A stretch of DNA of 64,000 bases from Paraburkholderia diazotrophica (GCF_900108945.1 NZ_FNYE01000039.1:1-64000); one strand, 5' to 3'; counted from the stretch's first letter, positions 15,291 to 24,984 are shown. Notes: a model not told the origin generated them from the letters alone. Program-made: numbers and translations.

Positions 15291-16712
15291 TTGACCCGTG
15301 ACATCGCCATTCAAAACGCGGCCGGCCAGTACGATTCCGGCCGGTTCCTCGACGACCTCCGGCGCCGCGTCGCGTATCGCACGGAGAGCCAGGAGGCCGA
15401 CAGCGGCGAGCGCCTGCGCGGCTATCTCGACGGCGAACTGACACCGCTTCTGACCCAATGGGGCTTCGCCTGCCGTGTCGTCGACAACCCTGCCGAAGGC
15501 GCGGGCCCCTTCCTGATCGCGCATCGCCACGAAGACGATGCGCTGCCGACCGTGCTCAGCTACGGCCACGGCGATGTCGTGCGCGGCTACGACGCGCAAT
15601 GGCGCGACGGCCTGACGCCGTGGGACGTGACCATCGACGGCGAGCGCTGGTATGGCCGCGGCACCGCCGACAACAAAGGCCAGCACAGCATCAACCTCGC
15701 CGCGCTGAAGTCCGTGCTCGATGCGCGCGGCGGCAAGCTCGGCTTCAACCTGAAGCTGCTGTTCGAGACGGGAGAGGAAGTCGGCTCGCCGGGCCTGCAC
15801 GAACTGTGCACGCAGTTGCGCGACGAACTCGCCGCCGACGTGCTGATCGCCTCCGACGGTCCGCGTCTTTCCGCGCACCGCCCTACCGTTTTCCTCGGCT
15901 CGCGCGGCCTCGTCAATTTCAGGCTCGAACTGAAGCTGCGCGACGGCGGTCATCACTCGGGCAACTGGGGCGGTCTGCTGCGCAATCCGGGCGTCGTGCT
16001 CGCGAACGCGATTGCGTCGATGGTCGATGCGAACGGCAAGATCCTCGTCGAAGGACTGCGCCCGCCGCCGATTCCCGATGCGGTGCGCCGCGCGCTCGCC
16101 GACATCGGCGTGGGCGGCAATCCGGGCGAGCCGGCCGTCGATGCCGACTACGGCGAGCCCGGCCTCACGCCGACCGAGCGCGTGTTCGGCTGGAACAATC
16201 TCGAAGTGCTCGCGTTCCGCACGGGCAATCCCGACAAGCCCGTCAACGCGATTCCGCCGCACGCGATCGCGTACATGCAGATCCGCTTCGTCGTCGGCAC
16301 GGACTGGCGCAACCTCGAATCGATCGTGCGGCGGCATCTGGATGAGCACGGTTTCGGCATGGTCGAGCTCGACGTGGAGCGCGGCGCGCCCGCGACGCGC
16401 GTCGATCCCGGCAACGCGTGGGTCCAGTGGGCGCTGCGCTCGCTGCGTCAGACGACGGGCGAAGAACCCGTGCTGCTGCCGAACCTGGGCGGCACGCTGC
16501 CCAACGACGTCTTCGCCGACGTGCTCGGCATGCCGACGCTATGGGTCCCGCATTCGTATCCCGGCTGCTCGCAGCACGCGCCGAACGAGCATCTGCTCGG
16601 CCCCGTCGTGCGCGACGGGCTGCGCATCATGGCCGGTCTGTTCTGGGACCTCGGCACGACGGGCACCGATGCATCCAATCCCGCACCGCATGTTTCGACA
16701 ACCCTTGCATGA
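15291..16712 (+). CDS. M20 family metallopeptidase (ArgE/DapE/carboxypeptidase-like)
   Basis: 473 aa. Metal-binding signatures are YGHGDVVRG (His plus Asp), then YGRGTADNKGQH with the bridging Asp and ETGEEVGS with the catalytic Glu pair, and a C-terminal His in LWVPHSYPGCSQHAPNEH. These enzymes use two zinc ions to hydrolyse N-acyl amino acids, dipeptides or carbamoyl compounds. Start: TTG at 15291 has AGAGGAG at 15276-15282, eight bases upstream; no ATG fits. The next gene, a transporter, begins 10 bp after the stop. Together with the serine hydrolase downstream it suggests uptake and breakdown of a small amide or peptide; the substrate is unknown. Confidence 0.88.
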   Translation: MTRDIAIQNAAGQYDSGRFLDDLRRRVAYRTESQEADSGERLRGYLDGELTPLLTQWGFACRVVDNPAEGAGPFLIAHRHEDDALPTVLSYGHGDVVRGYDAQWRDGLTPWDVTIDGERWYGRGTADNKGQHSINLAALKSVLDARGGKLGFNLKLLFETGEEVGSPGLHELCTQLRDELAADVLIASDGPRLSAHRPTVFLGSRGLVNFRLELKLRDGGHHSGNWGGLLRNPGVVLANAIASMVDANGKILVEGLRPPPIPDAVRRALADIGVGGNPGEPAVDADYGEPGLTPTERVFGWNNLEVLAFRTGNPDKPVNAIPPHAIAYMQIRFVVGTDWRNLESIVRRHLDEHGFGMVELDVERGAPATRVDPGNAWVQWALRSLRQTTGEEPVLLPNLGGTLPNDVFADVLGMPTLWVPHSYPGCSQHAPNEHLLGPVVRDGLRIMAGLFWDLGTTGTDASNPAPHVSTTLA

Positions 16713-16722
16713 GGACGTCGCA

Positions 16723-18045
16723 ATGAGCATTGACTCCGTATCCGCGCATCACGCTTCCCCGGGCGCGCAGGCCACCTCGAATGCAGCCGCAAGCGCGCCG
16801 TCGCGCGCGAGCGTCTCGCGTCTGATCATCGCCACGTCGATCGGCAACGCGCTCGAGTTCTACGACCTGATCGCGTACGGCTACTTCGCGACCACGCTGT
16901 CGAAGCTGTTCTTCCCCGTGCACAACGCGACGATGTCGCTGCTGCTCACGCTCGGCACGTTCGCGCTGTCGTATCTCGCGCGGCCCGTCGGCGCGCTCGT
17001 GCTCGGGTCGTACAGCGACCGCAAGGGACGCAAGGCGTCGCTGACGCTGTCCATCGCGATGATGACGCTCGGCACGGGCATGGTCGCGCTGATGCCCACT
17101 TACGCGGCGATCGGCATTCTCGCGCCCATCGGCATTTTCCTGTCGCGGTTGCTGCAAGGCTTCTCGGCGGGCGGCGAGTTCGGCAGCTCGACGGCGTTCC
17201 TGATCGAACATGCGCCTCAGCGCAGCGGCTTCATGTCGAGCTGGCAGTTCTCCAGCCAGGGCGCGAGCACGCTGCTCGCATCGGCGTTCGGCGCGGTGCT
17301 GACGGGCATGCTCACGCAGCCGCAACTCGAAGGCTGGGGCTGGCGTGTTCCGTTTCTGTTCGGCATGCTGATCGGGCCCGTCGGCCTGTATATCCGCCGC
17401 CGGATCGACGAGTCGCCCGAGTTCGAGCGCATGGAAAAAGCCGAATCGCCCGTTCGCGAGTTGCTTGCAACACAGAAGTCGCGCGTGCTGGTGTCGATCG
17501 GCGCACTGGTGCTGACGACGACGGCCAACTACATGATCCTCTACATGCCCACCTACGCGTCGCGGCAACTCGGCCTCGCGCCTTCGTCGGGCTTCATCGC
17601 GACGCTGATCGCCGGGCTCATCGTGACGGTGCTGACGCCGTGCGTCGGCCACTGGTCGGACAAGGTGGGCCGCACACGCATCATGCTCGGCGCGGGCGTG
17701 CTGTTCTTCCTGACGGTGTATCCGGCGTTCATGTTCATCAACGCGCATCCGTCGCTGCCGGCGCTGCTCGCCGCCGTCACCTGGGTCGCGCTGCTCAAGG
17801 CCACCTACTTCGCGCCGATTCCCGCGCTGATGGCCGAGCTCTTCCCGACGCGCACGCGCACGACGGGCATGGCGATCGGCTACAACATCGGCACGACGGT
17901 GTTCGGCGGCTTCACGCCGCTCGCGGTCGCATCGCTGATCGCACTGACGGGCAACAATCTCGCGCCCGGACTGTATCTGATGCTCGCTGCGATCGTGAGC
18001 CTGCTGACGCTCGTCTGGGCGCGGGCACGGCTCAACGCGCATTGA
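16723..18045 (+). CDS. MFS transporter, metabolite:H+ symporter (MHS) type
   Basis: 440 aa with about 12 predicted membrane segments. It has the hallmarks of the metabolite:H+ symporter subfamily: IGNALEFYDLIAYGYFA in helix 1, RPVGALVLGSYSDRKGRK in loop 2-3, and RLLQGFSAGGEFGSS in helix 4. Relatives import citrate, alpha-ketoglutarate, proline, betaine or shikimate. GAGGACG lies just before the ATG. It sits ten bases downstream of the M20 peptidase and upstream of a serine hydrolase, so it probably imports the compound they hydrolyse. Confidence 0.9.
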   Translation: MSIDSVSAHHASPGAQATSNAAASAPSRASVSRLIIATSIGNALEFYDLIAYGYFATTLSKLFFPVHNATMSLLLTLGTFALSYLARPVGALVLGSYSDRKGRKASLTLSIAMMTLGTGMVALMPTYAAIGILAPIGIFLSRLLQGFSAGGEFGSSTAFLIEHAPQRSGFMSSWQFSSQGASTLLASAFGAVLTGMLTQPQLEGWGWRVPFLFGMLIGPVGLYIRRRIDESPEFERMEKAESPVRELLATQKSRVLVSIGALVLTTTANYMILYMPTYASRQLGLAPSSGFIATLIAGLIVTVLTPCVGHWSDKVGRTRIMLGAGVLFFLTVYPAFMFINAHPSLPALLAAVTWVALLKATYFAPIPALMAELFPTRTRTTGMAIGYNIGTTVFGGFTPLAVASLIALTGNNLAPGLYLMLAAIVSLLTLVWARARLNAH

Positions 18046-18129
18046 ACGAATCGACGTGCGGGCACGATCGTTCGGCACGATTGACTCGACATCGCGAACA
18101 TTCACGAACACGCAAGGAAGCAGGCACGC

Positions 18130-19200
18130 ATGCAGCGCGATTTGCCACCGAAACTCCGGGACGCCATCCAGTTTTCCGTCGATCACGAATCCGCCTGGGA
18201 CCGCAACGCCAATGGCAAGTTCGGCGTGCACGTGAACGATCCGCCGCCCTGGAACCGGCTGCTCGGGCCGATTCATGATCGCGGGCCGGTGTCGGGCGCG
18301 ATGGCCGTCGACGGCCGGCTGCTCGCGACATGGGGCGAGCCGGATCGCGCGGATCTCACGTTCAGCATCGCGAAGACGTATCTGGCGCTGCTCGCCGGCA
18401 TCGCGCACGATCGCGGCCTGTTGCCCGACCCCGACGAGCCCGTGCACATGCGCGTGCCGGGCATCGGTTTCGACGACGCGCACAACGCGCCCATCACGTG
18501 GACGCACCTGCTGCAGCAGACAAGCGAATGGCAAGGCACGTGTTTCGGACTGTCCGATCAGGCCGATCACTTTCGCGCGGTTACGTTCGGCGATCCGCCC
18601 GACGGCAGGAAAGGCGACTTGCGCCAGTTGCAGCGTCCCGGCACGTACTGGGAATACAACGACGTGCGCATCAACCAGTTGTCGCTGGCGCTGCTGCATC
18701 TGTTCGGACGGCCTTTGCCCGAGGTGTTTCGCGAGTCGATCATGCGGCCCGTGGGCGCGAGCGAGAACTGGCAGTGGGTGGGTTATGACGATGCGTGGGT
18801 CGAGATCGGTGGCGCTCGCGTGCAGTCGGTGCCAGGCGGCTCGCACTGGGGCGGCGGAATGTCGGTCAGCGCGAGCGATCAGCTCAAGATCGCGCAGATG
18901 CTGCTCGACGATGGCCTCGCGAATGGGCGCCGCGTGCTGTCGAGCGAATGGATTGCGCGGATGCGCACGCCTTGCGCGCTCGCGCCCTTCTATGGCGCAC
19001 TGGTGTGGCTCAACACAGGACGGCGCGTGTTCCCGAGCGTGCCGGAGTCGAGCTATTTCGGCGTCGGCGCTGGGAGTTCGTTCATGTGGATCGAGCCGGA
19101 ACGACGGATCGCGCTAATTGTGCGCTGGCTCGATTCTCAGTTCGCGGATGCATTCTTCGGCAAGATGCTTCAAGCCGTCGATGCGGTGTGCTCGCGATAA
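18130..19200 (+). CDS. Serine hydrolase of the beta-lactamase/esterase fold
   Basis: 356 aa without a signal peptide, so it is probably cytoplasmic. The nucleophile motif S-x-x-K is TFSIAKTY (Ser79, Lys82), and a Tyr/Asn motif EYNDVRIN follows near residue 176. This places it in the class C beta-lactamase/carboxylesterase (Pfam Beta-lactamase) family, whose members hydrolyse esters, amides or D-amino acid peptides. It is the third gene of the operon controlled by the divergent LysR regulator, 84 bp after the transporter. AAGGAAGCAGG precedes the ATG. It is not a classical antibiotic beta-lactamase, because no KTG box is obvious. Confidence 0.85.
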   Translation: MQRDLPPKLRDAIQFSVDHESAWDRNANGKFGVHVNDPPPWNRLLGPIHDRGPVSGAMAVDGRLLATWGEPDRADLTFSIAKTYLALLAGIAHDRGLLPDPDEPVHMRVPGIGFDDAHNAPITWTHLLQQTSEWQGTCFGLSDQADHFRAVTFGDPPDGRKGDLRQLQRPGTYWEYNDVRINQLSLALLHLFGRPLPEVFRESIMRPVGASENWQWVGYDDAWVEIGGARVQSVPGGSHWGGGMSVSASDQLKIAQMLLDDGLANGRRVLSSEWIARMRTPCALAPFYGALVWLNTGRRVFPSVPESSYFGVGAGSSFMWIEPERRIALIVRWLDSQFADAFFGKMLQAVDAVCSR

Positions 19201-19298
19201 CACGCGCTGAATCACGTGTGCGATGCGCGGCGCGCCGCCGCCGATGTTGATCGCGGCGCGCGCATCATAGGGTGTTTCGAGCGATGGCGGATGGGTGG

Positions 19299-20453
19299 CT
19301 ACATCGTCCGTCCAACGATCACTGGGTCCACGGGGCCGATCACATTGAGATCGCGATTCGCATACGGCAGCTTGTGCAGCACGAAGCGCATTGCATTGAG
19401 CCGCGCGCGCTTCTTGCAATCGGAACGCACGACCGTCCACGGCGTGTCCGCGGTATCCGTATGAGTGAACATCGCCTCCTTCGCCTGCGTGTACTCGTCC
19501 CATTTGTCGAGCGACGCCAGATCGACGGGACTGAGCTTCCATTGCTTGAGGGGATGCACCCGGCGCTCCTTGAAGCGCCGCGCCTGTTCCTCACGGCTCA
19601 CCGAGAACCAGAACTTCACGATGCGGATGCCGCTCTGCGCGAGATGCCGCTCGAACGCGGGAACCTGCTGCATAAACTCGGTGTACTCCGTCTGCGAGCA
19701 AAAGCCCATCACCCGTTCGACGCCCGCGCGGTTGTACCATGAGCGGTCGAACAGCACGATCTCTCCCGACGTCGGCAAATGCTGGACGTAGCGCTGGAAA
19801 TACCACTGCCCGCGCTCCTGTTCCGTCGGTTTTTCGAGCGCGACCACGCGCGCGCCGCGCGGATTCAAATGCTCCATGAAGCGCTTGATCGTGCCGCCTT
19901 TGCCCGCCGCGTCGCGCCCTTCGAAAAGAATCATCACGCGCTGGCCTGTTTCGCGCACCCACGCCTGCAGCTTCAGCAGTTCGACCTGCAGGCGATACTT
20001 CTGTTTTTCGTACGCCTTGCGCGACATCAGGTTCAGATATGGATAGCCGCCTTCGCGCAATGCGGGTGACAGTTCGTCGTCGGGATGCCGGCTCTTTTTT
20101 GCCGACCACGTCGCCGGATTGCCTTCCAGCAGCAGGCCGCGCAATGCGCTCACTTCGTCTGCAGACATGCCGTCCATCAGCGTCTTGACCGTATGGATCA
20201 GCGTGTCACCGCCCTCGTCGTGGCGTTGCCCCGCGTGTGCTTCGAGTACGGCTTGCACGCTGTTGGCAAGCAGGTCGTTGGCGGCCGCGACGGCGTGGCT
20301 CGTCTGCGCGAGCTCCGCCGATTTCGCCGTATGCCCCGGCATCACGTCGCCGCGCGATGCGCGGCGCGCACCGGGTTCGTGTGCAGCGTGCGCCGTCGAC
20401 GGTGCTTGCTGCATCTGTACGTTTGGATTGTCGTGCTGCGCTGTCAACTTCAT
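19299..20453 (-). CDS. ppk2: Polyphosphate kinase 2 (PPK2)
   Basis: 384 aa. The N-terminal 130 residues are Ala/Gln-rich and variable. The PPK2 domain follows, with Walker A EGRDAAGKGGTIKRF, the lid Arg-rich region, and Walker B LFDRSWYNRAGVERVMGF. It ends with SPVDLASLDKWDEYTQAKEAMF, typical of the single-domain class that uses polyphosphate to phosphorylate nucleoside diphosphates. It acts in the cytoplasm in polyphosphate and nucleotide balance. The gene stands alone; neighbours on both sides are unrelated. Confidence 0.92.
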   Translation of the reverse strand: MKLTAQHDNPNVQMQQAPSTAHAAHEPGARRASRGDVMPGHTAKSAELAQTSHAVAAANDLLANSVQAVLEAHAGQRHDEGGDTLIHTVKTLMDGMSADEVSALRGLLLEGNPATWSAKKSRHPDDELSPALREGGYPYLNLMSRKAYEKQKYRLQVELLKLQAWVRETGQRVMILFEGRDAAGKGGTIKRFMEHLNPRGARVVALEKPTEQERGQWYFQRYVQHLPTSGEIVLFDRSWYNRAGVERVMGFCSQTEYTEFMQQVPAFERHLAQSGIRIVKFWFSVSREEQARRFKERRVHPLKQWKLSPVDLASLDKWDEYTQAKEAMFTHTDTADTPWTVVRSDCKKRARLNAMRFVLHKLPYANRDLNVIGPVDPVIVGRTM

Positions 20454-20553
20454 TGCCTCCCGTTGGCGTTGAACTCCGGACCGCCCGCATGTTGCGGCGC
20501 GCCGTTTGCGCGCGCATGCCGGCCCTCACATCTCTTCTTGCCGCTGCCGGCCG

Positions 20554-20775
20554 TCACGCGGCGGCGCTGGCCTTTCTGAGGATCGCGTACAGACTGTCCT
20601 TGATCCGCAGCTTTTCTTTCTTGAAGGCTTCGATGCGGATGCTATCGGTGGGCGCGACACCCGTCTCCATGTTGTGAACCTGATGGTCGAGTTCGTTGTG
20701 CCGCTCGAACAGCCGGGCAAAATGTGCGTCTTCGTTCTTCAGGCGCGAGATCAGATCGCGATACTCGGGAAACAT
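20554..20775 (-). CDS. YdcH/DUF465 family small protein
   Basis: 73 aa. The sequence is a charged helical hairpin, MFPEYRDLISRLKNEDAHF, then ARLFERHNELDHQVHNME, then FKKEKLRIKDSLYAILRK, the signature of the YdcH (DUF465) family of small alpha-helical proteins with no assigned biochemical function. The ATG at 20773-20775 is preceded by GAGGAG at a good distance; a GTG two codons upstream is too close to that site. Its stop lies 100 bp before the PPK2 start on the same strand. Confidence 0.88.
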   Translation of the reverse strand: MFPEYRDLISRLKNEDAHFARLFERHNELDHQVHNMETGVAPTDSIRIEAFKKEKLRIKDSLYAILRKASAAA

Positions 20776-20931
20776 GGCCACTCCTCGTACGGGTGTCGGT
20801 TAATCGCTGACGATCATTGTCGCATCGGGGAATGGTCTGCTCAAATAATACGGATGGCTAATTACTGTGTCATGTAGTCGCATTCAAGGCGCTGCAAGGG
20901 CAAAGCCGGTGATCTGCGTCAACGGACAACG

Positions 20932-22179
20932 TCAGCGTTCGGCGCCATCGAGCGCGGTGAGAATGTTGTACGCCGCGGCCACTCTGTCTTCAATCGGGAA
21001 ATTTCTGTTCGCGAGAATCACGATGCCGAGGCGCTTTGCCGGAACGAAAGCCACGTATGAACCGAAGCCGTTGGTCGAGCCCGTCTTGTTGATCCAGACG
21101 TTGTCCCGAGGCGCGAGAGGCGGCTTGATTTCCGTCACGGGCGTCGCGTTCAGGGCCATCGACGGGCTGTTGCCTTCCAGCAGCGACTTCAAAGCGACGG
21201 GATACGGGTACTGTTCCCAGATCAGATCCTGAGTCATCGGTCCTGCCGTGAAGTAGCCGGTGTGCGTATCGGTGATCGCGCGTTGCAGTTGCGCGTCGAG
21301 CCTGAGCAGCCCCATGTTGGCGTCGATGAAACGAAGCATGTCGGCGGCCGTCGACTTGACGCCGTACGCTTGCGGCGCGAGCACGCCGCCCGCCATCCGG
21401 ATCGGCTTGCCGTCCTTCGTGTAGCCCTGCGCGTAATCGGCCGCTCGATCGACGGGCACGTCGATGAAGCTGGTCTTCATTCCCACGGCGGGAAAGAGCC
21501 GCCGCTCGATCAGCGCCGTGAAATCCTGTCCCATGCTCTTCGCCGCGATCAGGCCGAGCGTGCCGATGCCGGGATTCGCGTACGTGCGATACGTGCCCGG
21601 CGCGTACGTCGGCCGCCACGCGTTGAAGTAGCTCATCAACTGGCTTTCGTCGTGGATGTCGTCGGGGACCTGAAGCGGCAGGCCGCCCGGCGTGTGCGTG
21701 CCGAGATTGAGCAGGCTCACGCGTCCGAACTGGCTGCCGCGCAACGACGGCAGATACGTTCCGACGCTATCCGAAAGCGCGAGCCGATGATCGACCTGCG
21801 CCCAGGCCGTCAACGTCGCCGTGAACGTCTTGCTCACCGAGCCCAGCTCGAACAGCGTGTCGTTTGTGACGGGCGTGCGGGTTTGCGTCGACGCGACGCC
21901 ATAGTTGATGACCCACGGCTTGCCCGCATCGATGATGCCGACGGCAACGCCCGGAATCCTGTCCTTCGCCATCAGCGGCCGGATGGCTTCATCCACTGCG
22001 CGCTGGACGCGGCCAGGCGGCGCATCGGCCGCGTGGCTCGCGCCCGGCGTCGCGCACAACGCGCCGAGCATCGCGGCCGCGACGGGTCGCGCCAACCTCC
22101 CCGCGCCCAACGCCCGAGATGCAACCTCAGCTATCGCACTGCCCCATACTGTCATCGTGAACCGTCGCCGCGTCATCAT
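20932..22179 (-). CDS. ampC: Class C (AmpC-type) beta-lactamase
   Basis: 415 aa. All three serine beta-lactamase boxes are present: GSVSKTFTA (Ser-x-x-Lys), TYANPG (Tyr-x-Asn), and NKTGST (Lys-Thr-Gly). The N-terminus MMTRRRFTM followed by a hydrophobic segment and GASHAADA is a signal peptide that could be Tat-type because of the paired arginines. Enzymes of this class hydrolyse cephalosporins and penicillins in the periplasm. AAGGAG precedes the two adjacent ATG codons (22177 and 22174). Immediately divergent is a LysR gene of the AmpR kind, the classical inducible arrangement. The spectrum cannot be predicted here. Confidence 0.9.
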   Translation of the reverse strand: MMTRRRFTMTVWGSAIAEVASRALGAGRLARPVAAAMLGALCATPGASHAADAPPGRVQRAVDEAIRPLMAKDRIPGVAVGIIDAGKPWVINYGVASTQTRTPVTNDTLFELGSVSKTFTATLTAWAQVDHRLALSDSVGTYLPSLRGSQFGRVSLLNLGTHTPGGLPLQVPDDIHDESQLMSYFNAWRPTYAPGTYRTYANPGIGTLGLIAAKSMGQDFTALIERRLFPAVGMKTSFIDVPVDRAADYAQGYTKDGKPIRMAGGVLAPQAYGVKSTAADMLRFIDANMGLLRLDAQLQRAITDTHTGYFTAGPMTQDLIWEQYPYPVALKSLLEGNSPSMALNATPVTEIKPPLAPRDNVWINKTGSTNGFGSYVAFVPAKRLGIVILANRNFPIEDRVAAAYNILTALDGAER

Positions 22180-22276
22180 TGCGTCTCCTTGAAGAGCCGC
22201 CACTATCGCGTTTCCGCGCCACGCTGACAAACGATGATAAATTGGCCGACACCCCAGAAAATCTTATGACTCGATC

Positions 22277-23230
22277 ATGCGACCGTATCTGCCTCTGAAC
22301 GCGCTGCGCGCATTCGAATCGTCGGCCCGGCACCTGAGCTTCACGCGCGCCGCGCTCGAACTGAACGTCACGCAGGCGGCCGTCAGCCAGCAGGTGAGGA
22401 TGCTCGAAGAAAGACTCGGCGCGACGCTCTTCAAGCGCCTGCCGCGCGGACTCGCGATCACGGATGAAGGACTCGCGCTGCGCCCCGTACTCAGCGATGC
22501 GTTCGACCGCATCGAGGCCGTGCTGCGCCAGTTCGAAGGCGGCCACTTTCACGAGGTGCTGACGGTCGGCGCAGTCGGGACGTTCGCGTTGGGATGGCTG
22601 ATGCCGCGCCTGAAGTCGTTTCATGACGCGCATCCGTTCGTCGAGCTGCGGATGATGACGAACAACAATCTCGTCGATCTCGCCGCGGAAGGTCTCGACT
22701 TCGCGATCCGCTTCGGCGATGGCACCTGGCCCGGCTCGCGCGCGCTGAAGCTGTTCGACGCGCCGCTCTCGGTGCTGTGCGCGCCCGAGATCGCGCAGAG
22801 GCTGCGCGCGCCCGCCGATCTCGCCGGCGAAAAGCTCTTGCGCTCATATCGCGCCGACGACTGGTCGAACTGGTTCGCCGCCGCGGGTCTCGCGCCGCGT
22901 CCCGTGCGTGGGCCGGTGTTCGATTCGTCGCGGCTGATGGTCGAAGCGGCGATGCAAGGCGCGGGCGTTGCGCTCGCGCCGGCGTCGATGTTCGAGCACG
23001 ATCTGTCGATGGGCCGTCTCGTGCGTCCGTTCGACATCGACGTGCATGCGGGCAGCTACTGGCTCACGTGGCAAAAAGGCAAGCCGGCGACGCCCGCGAT
23101 GCGCGCGTTCAATCAATGGATCGTGCAGGCAGCGGGCGAAGCGAGCCGGCCGCCTGATGATGGCTTCGCGCAGATCGAAGCAGCGCTCGACGCCGCCGCG
23201 CAAAAGCCCCGCTTAGGCGATGCACCGTGA
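22277..23230 (+). CDS. ampR: LysR-family regulator, AmpR-like
   Basis: 317 aa. The N-terminus PYLPLNALRAFESSARHLSFTRAA, then LNVTQAAVSQQVRMLEERLG, is almost diagnostic of AmpR/GcvA-type LysR regulators. The effector domain follows (FALGWLMPRL, then GLDFAIRFGDG). AmpR senses cell-wall muropeptides and activates ampC in response to beta-lactam stress. It is divergent from ampC with 97 bp between the starts, which would hold a shared operator. GcvA-like roles are an alternative, but the neighbour supports AmpR. Confidence 0.85.
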   Translation: MRPYLPLNALRAFESSARHLSFTRAALELNVTQAAVSQQVRMLEERLGATLFKRLPRGLAITDEGLALRPVLSDAFDRIEAVLRQFEGGHFHEVLTVGAVGTFALGWLMPRLKSFHDAHPFVELRMMTNNNLVDLAAEGLDFAIRFGDGTWPGSRALKLFDAPLSVLCAPEIAQRLRAPADLAGEKLLRSYRADDWSNWFAAAGLAPRPVRGPVFDSSRLMVEAAMQGAGVALAPASMFEHDLSMGRLVRPFDIDVHAGSYWLTWQKGKPATPAMRAFNQWIVQAAGEASRPPDDGFAQIEAALDAAAQKPRLGDAP

Positions 23231-23271
23231 CAACGCGTGCCGCAAGATCACGAAGCATCGCCCAAAGAAAA

Positions 23272-24774
23272 TCACATCTCCGTCAGATGCGCAGCCGCCG
23301 ACGTTTCGCGCGGCTGCCCGCCAAGCTTGATGGGCGGCACCACCATCACCGACAGCACCGCGCCCACGCAGATCACGAAGATCGACAGAAACGTCAGATG
23401 CAGCGAGTGATGCAGCGCCGAGCGCACCAGCTCGTTGCCCGCGAGCGCCGCCTGCGCCGCGCCGGGCGTCGCATCGAGCAGCGAGCGCAACTGGTCGGAC
23501 GTGATCGACATGCCTTTGAAATGGCTCAGCCCGAAGTTCAGCACCGCGCCGAAAATGGCCGCGCCGAGCGTGCTGCCCAGATTGCGTGCGAACAGGTTCG
23601 ACGCCGTTGCCGAGCCGCGCTGCAGCGGCTGCACGATCTCCTGGATCAGCATCAGCGAGCTCACGCTCACCATCCCCATCCCAAGACCCATCACGAGCGA
23701 GCCGACGCCCGCCAGCACCGGCGAGCTTTGCGGATTGAGCACGGCGAACGCGATCGCGCCGAGCGGCAGAAAGAAGCTGCCGCCGACCAGCGTGCGCCGT
23801 AACCCGAGCCGATGAAACGCCTTCGCGGCGAAGGTCGCGCCCGACGGCCAGCCGACCATCATCATCGTCAGCGCGAGACCCGCGACGACGGGTGACTGAG
23901 TCAGCACGCCCTGCACGTACATCGGCAGGAACGTGGTGAGCCCCATCAGCGCCATGCCCGACAACACGGTCGCGACGTTGCACGCGGCGATGGGACGATG
24001 GCTCCACAGCGCGAAGGAAATCATCGGTTCGGGAACGCGCCGCTCGTGCCACACGAAGAGCGCGGTGCTCACGACGAAGAGCGCTACTTCGAACGGCGCG
24101 CGGCCGTCGTTCGCCGAGCCGGCATCCGTGAGCGCCATCATCAGTGCGCCGATCGCGACGGTGAAGAGCAGCGCGCCGAGCATGTCGATCGACGGACGCC
24201 GATGGCGCTTCTCCTCATGCAGGTACGAGAAGAAGCCGTACGCGGCGAGGATGCCGATCGGCACGTTGATCCAGAAGATCCACGACCACGACAGATCGCG
24301 GATCAAGAGACCGCCCGCCATCGGCCCGATCACGGCGGAGATCGCCCATACGCTCGCGAGATAGCCCTGGATCTTGCCGCGTTCGCGCGCCGGATACAGA
24401 TCGCCGACGATGGTCAGCGTCACCGGCTGGATCGCGCCTGCGCCGAGGCCCTGTATCAGGCGAAACACGATCATCGCGGGCATCGACCACGCGAAGCCCG
24501 CGCCGAGCGAGCCGATCAGGAAAATCACGATACCCACTAGCACGGTCGGCTTGCGGCCATACAGATCGGCGAGCTTGCCGAACACGACGGTCATCGCCGT
24601 CTGCGCGAGCAGGAACGACGAGAAGACCCAGCTATAGAGGTGCAGTCCGCCGAGTTGCGTGACGATCTGCGGCATGGCCGTCGATACGATGGTGGCTTCG
24701 ATGGCCACCATCGCCATCGACGCCATCACGGACGCGATGACGAGGGGACGCCTCGTCTGTGGATGATTCGACAT
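23272..24774 (-). CDS. DHA2-family MFS multidrug exporter (14 TM)
   Basis: 500 aa from the chosen start (MSNHPQTRRPLVIASVMASMAMVAIEATIVSTAMPQI is too long to quote fully; the block IEATIVSTAMPQI is the helix 1 motif). It has 14 hydrophobic segments, motif A KLADLYGRKPTVL, motif B RLIQGLGAGAIQPV and motif C ISAVIGPMAGGLL, placing it in the drug:H+ antiporter-2 (EmrB/QacA) group. It exports lipophilic drugs or metabolites with proton exchange. Start 24774 is set by family alignment; no good ribosome binding site is visible, and an ATG at 24843 is possible. It lies 210 bp downstream of the Shango helicase gene. Confidence 0.88.
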   Translation of the reverse strand: MSNHPQTRRPLVIASVMASMAMVAIEATIVSTAMPQIVTQLGGLHLYSWVFSSFLLAQTAMTVVFGKLADLYGRKPTVLVGIVIFLIGSLGAGFAWSMPAMIVFRLIQGLGAGAIQPVTLTIVGDLYPARERGKIQGYLASVWAISAVIGPMAGGLLIRDLSWSWIFWINVPIGILAAYGFFSYLHEEKRHRRPSIDMLGALLFTVAIGALMMALTDAGSANDGRAPFEVALFVVSTALFVWHERRVPEPMISFALWSHRPIAACNVATVLSGMALMGLTTFLPMYVQGVLTQSPVVAGLALTMMMVGWPSGATFAAKAFHRLGLRRTLVGGSFFLPLGAIAFAVLNPQSSPVLAGVGSLVMGLGMGMVSVSSLMLIQEIVQPLQRGSATASNLFARNLGSTLGAAIFGAVLNFGLSHFKGMSITSDQLRSLLDATPGAAQAALAGNELVRSALHHSLHLTFLSIFVICVGAVLSVMVVPPIKLGGQPRETSAAAHLTEM

Positions 24775-24984
24775 GGGGAGCGATGATGTGGAGTGCGCCG
24801 CGCACACAAAAACCGAAAGCCTGCCGAAACCCCGCTGAAACATGGGGTCTGCGCGAGCCATACGGTGCGGGCAAAGAAAAGTATGCTACCGCTTAATTCA
24901 CTTTCTTGCACTTGGTTGTGCGTGCATCCATGCGTTCTTTCTTGCGTTTCCCGTCGCGCTCGTAAGTCCCGTAAGCCGCGAGGC

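Noticed and set aside
16627..18846. 739-codon minus-strand frame opposite the MFS and serine hydrolase genes
   Set aside because: His/Arg/Ala-rich antisense sequence without domains; real genes are on the plus strand.
18130..19200. Calling the serine hydrolase a second antibiotic beta-lactamase
   Set aside because: It has SxxK but no signal peptide and no clear KTG box, and it sits in a peptidase/transporter operon; an esterase or peptidase role is likelier.
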